From Fodinibacter sp963730365 (GTDB lineage: Bacteria; Actinomycetota; Actinomycetes; Actinomycetales; Dermatophilaceae): a stretch of 64,000 bases of DNA. A model generated the notes under the pieces. That model was not told the DNA's origin. It saw nothing but the letters and a program-made list of their open reading frames with translations, and ran no database searches. The stretch lies in the NCBI GenBank assembly GCA_963730365.1, contig CAVSRM010000008.1, positions 62,001 through 126,000 of the forward strand. The letters run 5' to 3'. Made by a program: the position numbers and the translations under genes. This document shows, piece after piece, positions 34,216-42,453 of this stretch. Position 1 is the stretch's first letter, and each line of letters opens with the position of its first letter.

Positions 34216-34514
34216 GGCCCGCGCGACACGTCGAGTCCCGGCGTGGCCACCTCCCGGTCGACCAGCAGAGCCACGCTCTCGAAGAGCCCGGCCACCTCCT
34301 CGAAGCAGTCGGCCAGCTCCTCCAGAGCGCGGACCCGAGCACGGATCCGCCCGGTGTACTCCTCCGCCGCCGCACCCCTCCACCAGGGGAGGTGCTGGCG
34401 GCGCAGCGCCTCCGCCTGCGCGCGCGCCAGCGCCGACCCCTCGCGGAACTCCCGGGCTGCCTCTCGCAGCTGGGTTCCCGCCATGCCCACCACCTGCCTC
34501 GCGTGCACCTCCAT
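34212..34514 (-). CDS. WXG100-like small helical protein
   Basis: About 100 residues from ATG 34514 (an alternative start at 34484 gives 90). A helix-turn-helix hairpin with PWWRGAAAEEYTGRIRARVRALEELADCFEEVA resembles the WXG100 fold: a Trp-x-Gly-like turn (WWRGA) between two long amphipathic helices. It is coupled by GTGA to the hydrolase that has a matching helical N-terminus, suggesting a pair. No ESX machinery is seen in the window, so export by type VII secretion is not supported by context. Confidence 0.6.
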   Translation of the reverse strand: MEVHARQVVGMAGTQLREAAREFREGSALARAQAEALRRQHLPWWRGAAAEEYTGRIRARVRALEELADCFEEVAGLFESVALLVDREVATPGLDVSRGP

Positions 34515-34607
34515 CCACTCCAGCGCCCGGGCCCATCCCTGGACAGTCCCCGGAGGCTGCTGTGGACGAGCCCAGGCCTCCGGCCCCGGGTGTGGACGGG
34601 CCCGGCA

Positions 34608-34613
34608 TACGCT
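34608..34613 (+). promoter_or_regulatory. -10 box of a probable leaderless promoter for mtr
   Basis: TACGCT lies 7 nt before the mtr ATG, with no Shine-Dalgarno. The divergent region to the WXG-like gene is about 106 bp. Confidence 0.5.
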
Positions 34614-34620
34614 GGCGGCC

Positions 34621-36024
34621 ATGCCCCACCACGACCTCGTCATCATCGGCAGTGGCTCCGGCAACTCCATCCTCGGACCCGACCTCGAGGGCCTGGACGC
34701 CGCGATCGTCGAGGAGGGGACCTTCGGCGGCACGTGCCTCAACGTCGGCTGCATCCCGACGAAGATGTTCGTCGTTCCCGCCGACCGGGTGCTCGACGGC
34801 GCGGACGCGGCCCGCCTCGGCGTGACCTTCCCCGAGCCCGAGGTCGACTGGCCCGCCATGAGGGACCGGGTCTTCGGCCGCATCGACCCCATCTCCGAGG
34901 CGGGAGTGCAGTACCGCCGGGGCCAGTCCGGGGTGACTCTCTATCCCGCACGCGCCAGGTTCGTCGGCGAACGGCGCCTCACCCTCTCCAGCGGAGAGGA
35001 GCTCACGGCCGACCGGATCGTCATCGCATCGGGCAGCAGGCCGGCCGGGCTGGACCTCGACGGGCTGCGCGAGCCCGACCCCGAGGCCGGGGTGCACACC
35101 TCCGACACCGTGATGCGGCTCGAGGGGCTGCCTCCCCGGATGGCCATCATCGGGGGTGGCTTCGTCGCCTGCGAGTTCGCGCACGTGTTCTCGGCGCTCG
35201 GTGTCCACGTGACCCAGGTCCAGCGCTCGGCCCACCTCCTGCGCACGGAGGAGGTCGAGGTGTCCGAGCGGTACACCGAGATCGCCCGCCGCCGCTACGA
35301 CCTGCGCCTGTCGACGCACGCGGTGGCGGCCGCACGCCTGGACGGGATGTGGCGGCTCGAGCTCCAGGGAGCGGACGGCGCCAGCCACGTCGAGGCGGAG
35401 GTCGTGCTGCTCGGTGTCGGCCGCCACCCCAACAGCGACCTGCTCGACCCGTCGGCCGGCGGGATCGACACCCACCCCGACGGGCGGATCGTCGTCGACG
35501 GGGAGCAGCGGACCACGGCTCCCGGGGTCTGGGCGCTCGGGGACGTCTCCTCACCGCACCAGCTGAAGCACGTCGCCAACCGCGAGGCGCGGATCGTCAG
35601 CCACAACCTTGCGGTGGATCTCGGCCGGGTTCCCGGACCCCCGGAGCGGGACGACGGCAGACCCGTGCCCCACGCCGTGTTCGGACACCCCCAGATCGCC
35701 TCGTTCGGTCCCACGGCCGCGGAGCTCGAGGAGAGCGGGACGACATTCGTCACGAAGACCCAGGCGGTCGGGGACGTGGCCTACGGCTGGGCCCTGGAGG
35801 ACACGAGCGGCTTCCTCACCGTCCACGCCACACCCGAGGGCCGGATCCTCGCGGCGCACGCCTTGGGCCCGCACTCCTCCTCGATCATCCAGACCCTGAT
35901 CCACGCGTCCAGCTTCGGCCAGCACGCCCACGAGGTGGCTCGAGGTCAGTACTGGATCCACCCGGCGCTCGCCGAGGTCGTCGAGAACGCCCTGCTCGGC
36001 CTCCCCCTGCCACCGGCTGGGTGA
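34621..36024 (+). CDS. mtr: Mycothione reductase
   Basis: A 467-residue pyridine-nucleotide disulfide oxidoreductase that reduces mycothiol disulfide with NADPH. FAD motif GSGSGNS, redox pair C39/C44 in GGTCLNVGCIPTKM, NAD(P) motif IIGGGFVACEFAH and the C-terminal His-Glu dyad around H447/E452 (WIHPALAEVVENAL) are all present. The sequence SGSGNSILGPDLEGLDAAIVEEGTFGGTC is closer to mycothione reductase than to lipoamide dehydrogenase. It is convergent with the heliorhodopsin, separated by only 40 bp. Confidence 0.93.
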   Translation: MPHHDLVIIGSGSGNSILGPDLEGLDAAIVEEGTFGGTCLNVGCIPTKMFVVPADRVLDGADAARLGVTFPEPEVDWPAMRDRVFGRIDPISEAGVQYRRGQSGVTLYPARARFVGERRLTLSSGEELTADRIVIASGSRPAGLDLDGLREPDPEAGVHTSDTVMRLEGLPPRMAIIGGGFVACEFAHVFSALGVHVTQVQRSAHLLRTEEVEVSERYTEIARRRYDLRLSTHAVAAARLDGMWRLELQGADGASHVEAEVVLLGVGRHPNSDLLDPSAGGIDTHPDGRIVVDGEQRTTAPGVWALGDVSSPHQLKHVANREARIVSHNLAVDLGRVPGPPERDDGRPVPHAVFGHPQIASFGPTAAELEESGTTFVTKTQAVGDVAYGWALEDTSGFLTVHATPEGRILAAHALGPHSSSIIQTLIHASSFGQHAHEVARGQYWIHPALAEVVENALLGLPLPPAG

Positions 36025-36026
36025 GC

Positions 36027-36066
36027 GACCGGCCGGGTGAGCGGCCGCGGGGTGGCTCAGCCGGTC
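36027..36066. terminator. Two-way hairpin between convergent mtr and heliorhodopsin
   Basis: Outer arms GACCGGC (36027-36033) and GCCGGTC (36060-36066), with inner arms TGAGC (36038-36042) and GCTCA (36055-36059). It begins 2 nt after the mtr stop and includes part of the heliorhodopsin stop, so it can serve both transcripts. Confidence 0.55.
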
Positions 36067-36916
36067 AGGGGATGAGCGTGTTCGCGAAGATCTGCCAGGC
36101 CAGGACCGACTTCGCGACCAGGCTGAGGATGATGTACTGCCGCTCACCGAAGAGGTAGCTCCGCCACGGCCCGACCTGCCGGAACTGCAGCCACTGGTTG
36201 ATCGCGAAGGTGTTGAACAGCACGAACAGGCTGGCGATGATGCCCCAGACGAACCCGGGAGGGCCCTGTCCGTCGCTCACCGCGACGTTGAACCACAGGT
36301 AGGCGCCGATCGCCGCCCACGGGCCGATCCCGGCGACACAGCCGAACCAGAACGGCGTCCACCAGGCGCGCTCGCCTCTGACGGGGGCGTCGTCCTTGGC
36401 GTGCATGAGCCCGTTGTTCGTCATCTCCATCATCCAGCCGAAGAGGATCATCGCGACGTTCGCGAAGGCGATCCCGATGAGGGCCGCGAGGTCGGTGATG
36501 CCCGTGACGAGGGCGATGAGCACGATCATCAACGTCGAGGAGAGCGAGTACTCCACCCACCGGAACCGGTTGCGGCCCCGCTCGAGCTCGCTGACGTACC
36601 GCCGGAAGCCCCACGGGGAGGCGATGAGGAAGTGGAAGAAGGCGGAGAGGAACAGGAAGGACGCCGTCGCCCAGGCCAGCGGCACGTTGAAGGCGTCGTT
36701 CAGCACCCCCTCGTTCAGCGGCGTTCCGGGCGGACCCATGAGCGAGAACGTCGACACCGGAAGGCTGAAGTCCGTGCTGAGCGCGACCATCGCGGCGCCG
36801 GACACGAGGTGGATGACACCCATGACGAGGTTGAAGATGCGCAGCGAGCGGGACGTGCTCTCGGGAACGTCGACGGACGGGGTGGACAGCTGCAGAGGGA
36901 ACGTGCTCATGCCCAT
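36065..36916 (-). CDS. Heliorhodopsin (retinal-binding, inverted-topology rhodopsin)
   Basis: A 283-residue, seven-helix protein. The Schiff-base lysine is K269 in SLVAKSVLAWQIF, with the conserved serine four residues earlier (S265). The counterion glutamate is E122 in RWVEYSLSS; E164 in GWMMEMTN, H36 (GVIHLVSG) and H95 (FFHFLIAS) match the other conserved heliorhodopsin polar residues. Type-1 proton pumps lack this pattern (they use DxxxK-style motifs). The family does not transport ions efficiently and is thought to sense light or regulate partners. The start is ATG 36916 or 36910; neither has a good ribosome site. It lies 84 bp after menC in the same direction with no promoter recognised between, so read-through from menC is likely. 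No retinal or carotenoid-cleavage gene is in the window. Confidence 0.95.
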   Translation of the reverse strand: MGMSTFPLQLSTPSVDVPESTSRSLRIFNLVMGVIHLVSGAAMVALSTDFSLPVSTFSLMGPPGTPLNEGVLNDAFNVPLAWATASFLFLSAFFHFLIASPWGFRRYVSELERGRNRFRWVEYSLSSTLMIVLIALVTGITDLAALIGIAFANVAMILFGWMMEMTNNGLMHAKDDAPVRGERAWWTPFWFGCVAGIGPWAAIGAYLWFNVAVSDGQGPPGFVWGIIASLFVLFNTFAINQWLQFRQVGPWRSYLFGERQYIILSLVAKSVLAWQIFANTLIP

Positions 36917-37000
36917 GCTTCGGTGTCGGACGGTCCTGTGGATGCGCCCCGGCGGATGCGTCTCCTGCCCCGCGGGCAGACAGCAGGAGGGGGATGCCGG

Positions 37001-37996
37001 TCAGGGAGCGACCGGGAGGAGCTCGATGGCGTCGGCGACCCGCGCGTGCCACCACCGGACTCGCTCACGGGAGGCCGCGTAGCGGTCGAGGAGGTCAGGG
37101 TCGACATCGACCCGGCCCACCCGGAGCGCGCCGCCGACCGGCACGCGGGGGGTGCGGGTGACGTCCCCGTCGAGGAGCGCGACCGTGCCCAGCCCGCAGG
37201 CGTGCTCGAGGGTGGGGAGGGCCGCCGCGAGGGCGATCCCTGCCGAGATGCCCACGCTGGTGTCCAGGGCTGAGGAGACCACGGCGGGGAGCCCGCACTC
37301 GGCCACGATCTCCAGCGCGCGAGCCACCCCCCCGAGCGGGGCCACCTTCACGACCACGATGTCCGCGGCCTCGAGGTCGCGCACCCGCACCGGGTCGTCG
37401 GCCTTGCGGATGGACTCGTCGGCGGCGATCGGGACGTCGACCCCGGCCCGCGCAAGGGCGATCCGCAGCTCTCGCAGCTCCTCGACGGTGGCGCAGGGCT
37501 GCTCGGCGTACTCGAGGTCGTCGACCGAGAGTCGGGACAGCGCACTGACGGCGTCGTCGACCGACCACGCACCGTTGGCGTCGATGCGCACCCGGGCGAT
37601 CGGCCCCAGGTGCGCGCGGGTTGCCGCGACCCTCGCGACGTCGTCGTCGAGGGACTGGCCGCGCTCGGCCACCTTGACCTTGGCGGTCGTGCAGCCGGGG
37701 AAGCGGGCGAGCACCCCCGCGACCCGATCCGCCGAAACGGCCGGCACGGTGGCGTTCACCGGAACGACATCGCGCACCGGCTCCGGCCAGGACCCCCACG
37801 ACGCCTCGACCGCGGCCGCCAGCCAGCGGGCCGCCTCAGCGGGCTGGTACTCGAGGAACGGCCCGAACTCCCCCCAACCGGCCGGCCCCTCGACGAGCGC
37901 GACCTCGCGGGTCGTGACACCCCGGAAGGGCATCCGCATGGGGACGGCGACGACGCGCATCGAGGCGAGGAGGTCGCCCAGGGTCGGGACCGGCAT
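37001..37996 (-). CDS. menC: o-Succinylbenzoate synthase
   Basis: A 331-residue enolase-superfamily dehydratase. Catalytic pair K106/K108 in TAKVKVAE, metal ligands D139 (RIDANGAW), E165 (YAEQPC) and D193 (AADES), and the second base lysine K217 (VVKVAPLGG) are all visible. The start ATG 37996 is preceded by a -10 (TACGGT) 6 nt upstream, consistent with leaderless transcription. It is divergent from menB across a 62-bp region. Confidence 0.95.
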   Translation of the reverse strand: MPVPTLGDLLASMRVVAVPMRMPFRGVTTREVALVEGPAGWGEFGPFLEYQPAEAARWLAAAVEASWGSWPEPVRDVVPVNATVPAVSADRVAGVLARFPGCTTAKVKVAERGQSLDDDVARVAATRAHLGPIARVRIDANGAWSVDDAVSALSRLSVDDLEYAEQPCATVEELRELRIALARAGVDVPIAADESIRKADDPVRVRDLEAADIVVVKVAPLGGVARALEIVAECGLPAVVSSALDTSVGISAGIALAAALPTLEHACGLGTVALLDGDVTRTPRVPVGGALRVGRVDVDPDLLDRYAASRERVRWWHARVADAIELLPVAP

Positions 37997-38002
37997 GGCG
38001 CC

Positions 38003-38008
38003 ACCGTA
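38003..38008 (-). promoter_or_regulatory. -10 box of a probable leaderless promoter for menC (and possibly heliorhodopsin)
   Basis: TACGGT on the minus strand, 6 nt before the menC ATG. No Shine-Dalgarno. Confidence 0.5.
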
Positions 38009-38045
38009 TGCCGTGGACGATCGTCCGCGGCCCCCACCCGGCGAC

Positions 38046-38051
38046 TAGCCT
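38046..38051 (+). promoter_or_regulatory. -10 box of a probable leaderless promoter for menB
   Basis: TAGCCT on the plus strand lies 7 nt before the menB GTG, facing away from the menC box 37 bp away. No Shine-Dalgarno. Confidence 0.5.
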
Positions 38052-38058
38052 TGCGGCC

Positions 38059-39000
38059 GTGAGTGCGATCCCCGGAGTGAGCGAGACCTTCGACCCCGCA
38101 GCGTGGCAGGAGGTCCCCGGGTTCGAGGACCTGACCGACGTGACCTACCACCGGGCGGCGGGGCTCGGGTGCGTGCGTGTCGCGTTCGACCGCCCCGAGG
38201 TGATGAACGCCTTCCGCCCCCACACCGTCGACGAGCTCTACCGGGTGCTCGACCACGCGCGGCGTACCGCTGACGTCGGCGTGGTCCTCATCACCGGGAA
38301 CGGCCCCGGGCCGCAGGGCACCGGGTCGGCGGACAAGTGGGCCTTCTGCACCGGCGGCGACCAGCGCATCCGGGGCCGCTCGGGCTACCAGTACGCCGAC
38401 GGAACCACGGCCGACACGGTCGACGACCGCCGGGTCAAGGCCGAGGGTGGGCGGCTGCACATCCTCGAGGTGCAACGCCTCATCCGCACCATGCCCAAGG
38501 TCGTCATCGCGGTCGTGAACGGATGGGCCGCGGGTGGCGGGCACAGCCTGCACGTCGTGTGCGACCTGACGATCGCCTCGCGCGAGCACGCCCGGTTCAA
38601 GCAGACCGATGCGGACGTGGGCTCGTTCGACGGCGGATACGGCAGCGCCTACCTCGCGAAGATGGTGGGGCAGAAGGTGGCTCGCGAGATCTTCTTCCTC
38701 GGGCGCACCTACTCGGCCGACGACATGCACCGCATGGGAGCGGTCAACATCGTCGCCGAGCACGCGCAGCTCGACGTCGAGGCCCTCCAGGCAGCGCGCG
38801 AGATCATGGGCAAGAGCCCCCAGGCGCAACGGATGCTCAAGTTCGCGTTCAACCTCCTCGACGACGGCCTCATGGGCCAGCAGGTCTTCGCCGGCGAGGC
38901 CACCCGACTGGCCTACATGACCGACGAGGCGGTCGAGGGGCGCGACCAGTTCCTCGAGAAGCGCGACCCGGACTGGTCCCCGTTTCCCTGGTACTTCTGA
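38059..39000 (+). CDS. menB: 1,4-Dihydroxy-2-naphthoyl-CoA synthase
   Basis: A 313-residue crotonase-fold enzyme that closes the naphthoquinone ring from o-succinylbenzoyl-CoA. FDRPEVMNAFRPHTVDEL, AFCTGGDQRIRG, VNGWAAGGGHSLHVVCDLTIAS, QTDADVGSFDGGYGSAYLA (the active-site Asp loop) and the C-terminal FPWYF are diagnostic. The start is taken as GTG 38059 because of the -10 just upstream; the frame could extend to 38008 but that would overlap the menC promoter. Confidence 0.95.
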   Translation: MSAIPGVSETFDPAAWQEVPGFEDLTDVTYHRAAGLGCVRVAFDRPEVMNAFRPHTVDELYRVLDHARRTADVGVVLITGNGPGPQGTGSADKWAFCTGGDQRIRGRSGYQYADGTTADTVDDRRVKAEGGRLHILEVQRLIRTMPKVVIAVVNGWAAGGGHSLHVVCDLTIASREHARFKQTDADVGSFDGGYGSAYLAKMVGQKVAREIFFLGRTYSADDMHRMGAVNIVAEHAQLDVEALQAAREIMGKSPQAQRMLKFAFNLLDDGLMGQQVFAGEATRLAYMTDEAVEGRDQFLEKRDPDWSPFPWYF

Positions 39001-39029
39001 TCCTCCGCCGGCCGATCCGCGACGAGACC

Positions 39030-39035
39030 TAGGCT
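39030..39035 (+). promoter_or_regulatory. -10 box upstream of the APC permease
   Basis: TAGGCT, giving a leader of about 30 nt before the TTG start. -35 not convincing. Confidence 0.35.
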
Positions 39036-39073
39036 GTCGACGAGGCAGCACGGCCAAAGGCAGCGGGTGTCGA

Positions 39074-40366
39074 TTGACGAAGCGCGGATCCGAGTCATCG
39101 AGAGCCATCGGCCTGTGGGGCGTGGTGGCGATCGGTGTGGGCGGGATGGTCGGCGGCGGGATCTTCGCCGTCCTCGGACTGTCGGTGCAGATCGCCGGGG
39201 GTGGGGCGCCGCTCGCGTTCCTCATCGCGGGGGCCGTGGCCCTGCTCACGGCACGGTCCTATGCCCTCCTCTCGACGTCCTACCCGAGCCGCGGTGGCAC
39301 GGTGACGTTCGTCAACCGGGCGTTCGGGCCCGGCCTGTTCTCCGGCGGGATCAACATCCTGCTGTGGCTGAGCTACATCGTCATGCTCGCGCTCTACGCC
39401 CAGGCGTTCGGGAGCTACGCGGCGAGCTTCCTCCCGGCGGAGTACCACCAGCTCGGCAAGCACCTCATCCTCACCGCGGCGATCGTCCTCATCGCCGTCC
39501 TCAACGTCGCCGGCGCCTCGACGGTGGCCCGCACCGAGCGCTACGTCGTGGCGATCAAGGTGGCGATCCTGCTGCTCTTCGTGGCGGTCGGGCTGTTCGG
39601 GGTCTCGACCGAGCGGCTCGGCCCCGCCCAGTGGAGCTCGCCCCTGGCGATCATCGCCGGCGGCATGATCGTGTTCCTCGCCTACGAGGGCTTCGAGCTC
39701 ATCGCCAACGCGGCCGAGGACACGGTCGACCCCGGCCGGACGCTCGTCCGCGCGTACTACGTCAGTGTGCTCTTCGTGATCGCGCTCTACGTGCTCGTCG
39801 CCGTCGTCGCCGTCGGGTCGGTGCCCGTGCCGCAGCTGGTCGAGGCGAAGGACTATGCGCTGGCCATCGCCGCTCGCCCGGCGCTGGGCTCGGCCGGGTT
39901 CGCCCTGATCGGCATCGCCGCGATGCTCTCGACCGCGTCGGCCATCAACGCGACCCTCTACGGCTCCGCCCGGATGACGTACACGATCGCCAAGGCCCGC
40001 GAGCTCCCCCGTCAGCTGGAGCGACCGATCTGGAACCAGCCGCTCGAGGGCCTCATCATCACCGCCGGGGCCGCCGTCGTGCTCGCCAACGTCCTCGACC
40101 TCGAACGCGTCTCCACCATGGGCAGCGCAGGGTTCCTCATCATCTTCGCAACGGTGAACGCGGCAGAGGCGCGGACGTCGAGGCAGCGGGGTTCCCGCAG
40201 GCCGTGGATCTCGGTCGTCGCGGCCGTGGCCTGCATCGGTGCGTTGGCGGCCCTGTTGGCGTACACCAGCCCGAGCTCCGCGGTGGTGCTCCTCGTCATG
40301 GTCCTCTCGGCGTTCGCGATCGAGGCGGTGTTCCGTCAGGTCACCGGCCGCGGAATGCGGGCCTAG
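39074..40366 (+). CDS. APC-superfamily amino acid permease
   Basis: A 430-residue permease with about twelve hydrophobic segments. The N-terminal helix pair (GLWGVVAIGVGGMVGGGIFAVLG) has the glycine-rich unwound helix of APC transporters, and AYEGFELIANAAEDTVDPGRTL is the helix-6/loop signature. Start TTG 39074 was chosen because no ATG or GTG precedes the first helix. The substrate cannot be read from the sequence. It is unrelated to the menaquinone genes around it. Confidence 0.85.
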   Translation: MTKRGSESSRAIGLWGVVAIGVGGMVGGGIFAVLGLSVQIAGGGAPLAFLIAGAVALLTARSYALLSTSYPSRGGTVTFVNRAFGPGLFSGGINILLWLSYIVMLALYAQAFGSYAASFLPAEYHQLGKHLILTAAIVLIAVLNVAGASTVARTERYVVAIKVAILLLFVAVGLFGVSTERLGPAQWSSPLAIIAGGMIVFLAYEGFELIANAAEDTVDPGRTLVRAYYVSVLFVIALYVLVAVVAVGSVPVPQLVEAKDYALAIAARPALGSAGFALIGIAAMLSTASAINATLYGSARMTYTIAKARELPRQLERPIWNQPLEGLIITAGAAVVLANVLDLERVSTMGSAGFLIIFATVNAAEARTSRQRGSRRPWISVVAAVACIGALAALLAYTSPSSAVVLLVMVLSAFAIEAVFRQVTGRGMRA

Positions 40367-40446
40367 GGCCAGGTCTGCCGGCCAGGCGGGGTCTGCCGGT
40401 CGGGCCGGGTCACCGAGTGCAACAGGGTCAACCAGTCAGGGCAACT

Positions 40447-40470
40447 CGACCGAGCGCGCCGCTCCGGTCG
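40447..40470. terminator. Stem-loop between convergent permease and hemerythrin-like gene
   Basis: CGACCGAGC pairs with GCTCCGGTCG with one bulged C and a 5-nt loop. No T-tract. A 10-bp direct repeat GGTCTGCCGG occurs twice just upstream (about 40374 and 40390). Confidence 0.35.
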
Positions 40471-40481
40471 GACCGAAGCCG

Positions 40482-40937
40482 TCAGCCGGACCCGCCGATG
40501 TCGACGGCATACGCCTCGTAGACCAGGTCGGACCCGCGCTGCCGGTGGCGCACCAACCGGCCGAGGAGCACCGTCACCGCCTCGCGGTGCGAGGCGAGCG
40601 CCGCGTCGTCCGCCAGACCCTCGTCCCGCTCGGCGAGGAGCCGGTCGACCTCCGCGAGGAACCAGCGGTGGTCCTCGACCTGCAGGTCGACCCCATGGGA
40701 CAGGCGGGGGGACGTGGCGCGGATGTCGGCGTAGAGCCCCAGCTCGAGCTCCGTGAGCGCGACGTGGTCGCGCAGGTCGTGTGCCAGCTCCGTCAGCGCC
40801 GCACGCACGCGCCTGCGCCAGAGGGGGCCCAGACCCACCGGCAGCGCGGCGGCTGCGCCCAGGGCGGCCATGGAGTCCCCCAGCTCGGACCGGTGCGCAC
40901 GCACCTTCTCCAGGTACGCCGCGAACGTCTCGTCCAT
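40482..40937 (-). CDS. Hemerythrin-like HHE domain protein
   Basis: A 151-residue, all-helical protein. Candidate metal ligands follow the hemerythrin pattern: H in ALTELAHDLRDHVALTELEL (H and E), H in VEDHRWFLAEVDRLL and H/D in LLGRLVRHRQRGSDLVYEAY. Such domains bind a di-iron centre and sense or handle O2, NO or iron. The ATG 40937 has GGAGGT 8 nt upstream; a GTG at 40952 is less likely. It is convergent with the permease and divergent from menE. Confidence 0.7.
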   Translation of the reverse strand: MDETFAAYLEKVRAHRSELGDSMAALGAAAALPVGLGPLWRRRVRAALTELAHDLRDHVALTELELGLYADIRATSPRLSHGVDLQVEDHRWFLAEVDRLLAERDEGLADDAALASHREAVTVLLGRLVRHRQRGSDLVYEAYAVDIGGSG

Positions 40938-41003
40938 CGCCACCACCTCCACGGGGCTCCTTGCCCATGGTCCCCCGTTTCACGCAGTCTGGCGACCCCT
41001 GCC

Positions 41004-41009
41004 TACAGT
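41004..41009 (+). promoter_or_regulatory. -10 box of a probable leaderless promoter for menE
   Basis: TACAGT lies 7 nt before ATG 41017. An in-frame GTG at 41008 overlaps it, so the ATG is the better start. Confidence 0.45.
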
Positions 41010-41016
41010 GACGACC

Positions 41017-42186
41017 ATGGAGCTGGAGCCACTCGCCATGCCTCAGGGCCCGGCCGTGCTCACGGTGCTGCCGCGGCTCGCGGAGGCCCTGGGGGGCGGG
41101 CGACCGGTGCTGCCCTGCGCCGCGGACTCCCCGGCCCCGACGGTGCCGGCCCATGACCCCGAGGCGCTTCCGGCAGGCCTGGCGGTCGCCGTCGGCACCT
41201 CGGGCTCGACGGGCCCGCCCAAGCTGGCCCTGCTCGGTGGAGAGGCGCTGCTGGCGAGCGCCCGAGCAACCCACGAGCGCCTCGGCGGCCCCGGCCAGTG
41301 GGTGCTCCCAGTGCCGGCCCACCATGTCGCGGGGCTCCAGATCCTCATCAGGTCCATGGTGGCCGACACGATCCCGGTCGTCGTCGACCTCTCCCACGGC
41401 TTCACCGCCGGTGCCTTCGTCTCCGCCGTCGACACGATGACGGCGACCGGCCCGGTGTACACGAGCCTCGTGCCGACCCAGCTGCTGCGGCTGCTCGACG
41501 ACGACTCCGCCACCGAGGCACTCCTCCGACTGGACGCGGTCCTCATCGGCGGCGCCGCGTTCCCTCCGAGAGTGCGCCGCGCGGCCGAGGCGGCCGGCGT
41601 GAGGGTCGTGGGCACGTACGGGATGAGCGAGTCGGCCGGGGGGTGCGTCTACGACGGGAACCCGCTCTCCGGCTGCCGCGTCGAGCTGGACACCGACGGC
41701 CGGGTCAGCCTCGGCGGAGCCACCATCGCCCACGGATACCTCGGTCGTCCGGACCTCTCCGCCAGCGCCTTCCACGTCGCCGAGGGCCTCAGGTGGTTCC
41801 GCACCGACGACATCGGGCGCATCGACGGCGAGGGGCGCCTGCACCTCGACGGACGCGTCGACGACATCATCGTGACCGGGGGCGTCAAGGTGGCCCCACG
41901 GGTCGTGGAGGATGCCCTGGCCGACCACGTGCCCGGCATCCGCGACGTCGTGGTGGTGGGCGCCCCCGACCCCGTGTGGGGACAGGCCGTCAGCGCCCTG
42001 CTCGTCATGGACCCGGAGTCGAGCGGTGAGGTCCCCACGACAGCAGACGTGCGGGCCGCGCTGCGCGGCGTGCTGCCCGACCACGCCCTCCCCCGGCACG
42101 TCCGCACGGCCGAGGAACTGCCGCTGCGGGGTCCGGGCAAACCCGACCGCCGCGCAGTGGCAGCGATGTTCGGCATGGGAGAATGA
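41017..42186 (+). CDS. menE: o-Succinylbenzoate-CoA ligase
   Basis: A 389-residue adenylate-forming enzyme, short like other actinobacterial MenE (the family can reach 450-500). The phosphate-binding loop is GTSGSTGPPK, the aromatic acid/ATP region TYGMSESAGG, and the C-terminal lid hinge DGRVDDIIVTGGVKVAPRVVEDAL. It is followed by a PLD-like small gene and menA in the same direction. Confidence 0.94.
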   Translation: MELEPLAMPQGPAVLTVLPRLAEALGGGRPVLPCAADSPAPTVPAHDPEALPAGLAVAVGTSGSTGPPKLALLGGEALLASARATHERLGGPGQWVLPVPAHHVAGLQILIRSMVADTIPVVVDLSHGFTAGAFVSAVDTMTATGPVYTSLVPTQLLRLLDDDSATEALLRLDAVLIGGAAFPPRVRRAAEAAGVRVVGTYGMSESAGGCVYDGNPLSGCRVELDTDGRVSLGGATIAHGYLGRPDLSASAFHVAEGLRWFRTDDIGRIDGEGRLHLDGRVDDIIVTGGVKVAPRVVEDALADHVPGIRDVVVVGAPDPVWGQAVSALLVMDPESSGEVPTTADVRAALRGVLPDHALPRHVRTAEELPLRGPGKPDRRAVAAMFGMGE

Positions 42187-42190
42187 GCAC

Positions 42191-42445
42191 GTGATCCGCT
42201 ACCTGCCGTACATCCTCAGCGTCGCGCTGACGGTCTACTGCCTCGTGGACGCGATCCAGGCCAAGGACACGGCCGTGCGCAACCTCCCCAAGATCGCCTG
42301 GCTCGTCCTCATCCTGCTCCTCCCGATCCTCGGCCCCGCCGCCTGGCTCATCGCGGGGCGCCCGGTGCGCGGCGGTCCGGGCCGGATCAAGCCCAGCCGT
42401 CCCCGCGGGCCCGACGACGACCCCGACTTCCTCAAGGACCTCTGA
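42191..42445 (+). CDS. PLDc_N-domain small membrane protein
   Basis: An 84-residue protein with two hydrophobic helices and a basic, Pro-rich tail (RIKPSRPRGPDDDPDFLKDL). The family (phospholipase D nuclease N-terminal domain alone) is common next to menE/menA in actinobacteria and its role is unknown. The start GTG 42191 has GGGAGA about 8 nt upstream. Confidence 0.82.
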   Translation: MIRYLPYILSVALTVYCLVDAIQAKDTAVRNLPKIAWLVLILLLPILGPAAWLIAGRPVRGGPGRIKPSRPRGPDDDPDFLKDL

Positions 42446-42453
42446 CCCACCCC

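Noticed and set aside
36917..37000. Terminator or promoter between menC and heliorhodopsin
   Set aside because: A small stem (TGCCC-GCG-GGGCA) exists but has no T-tract, and no -10 of the kind seen elsewhere; left unannotated.
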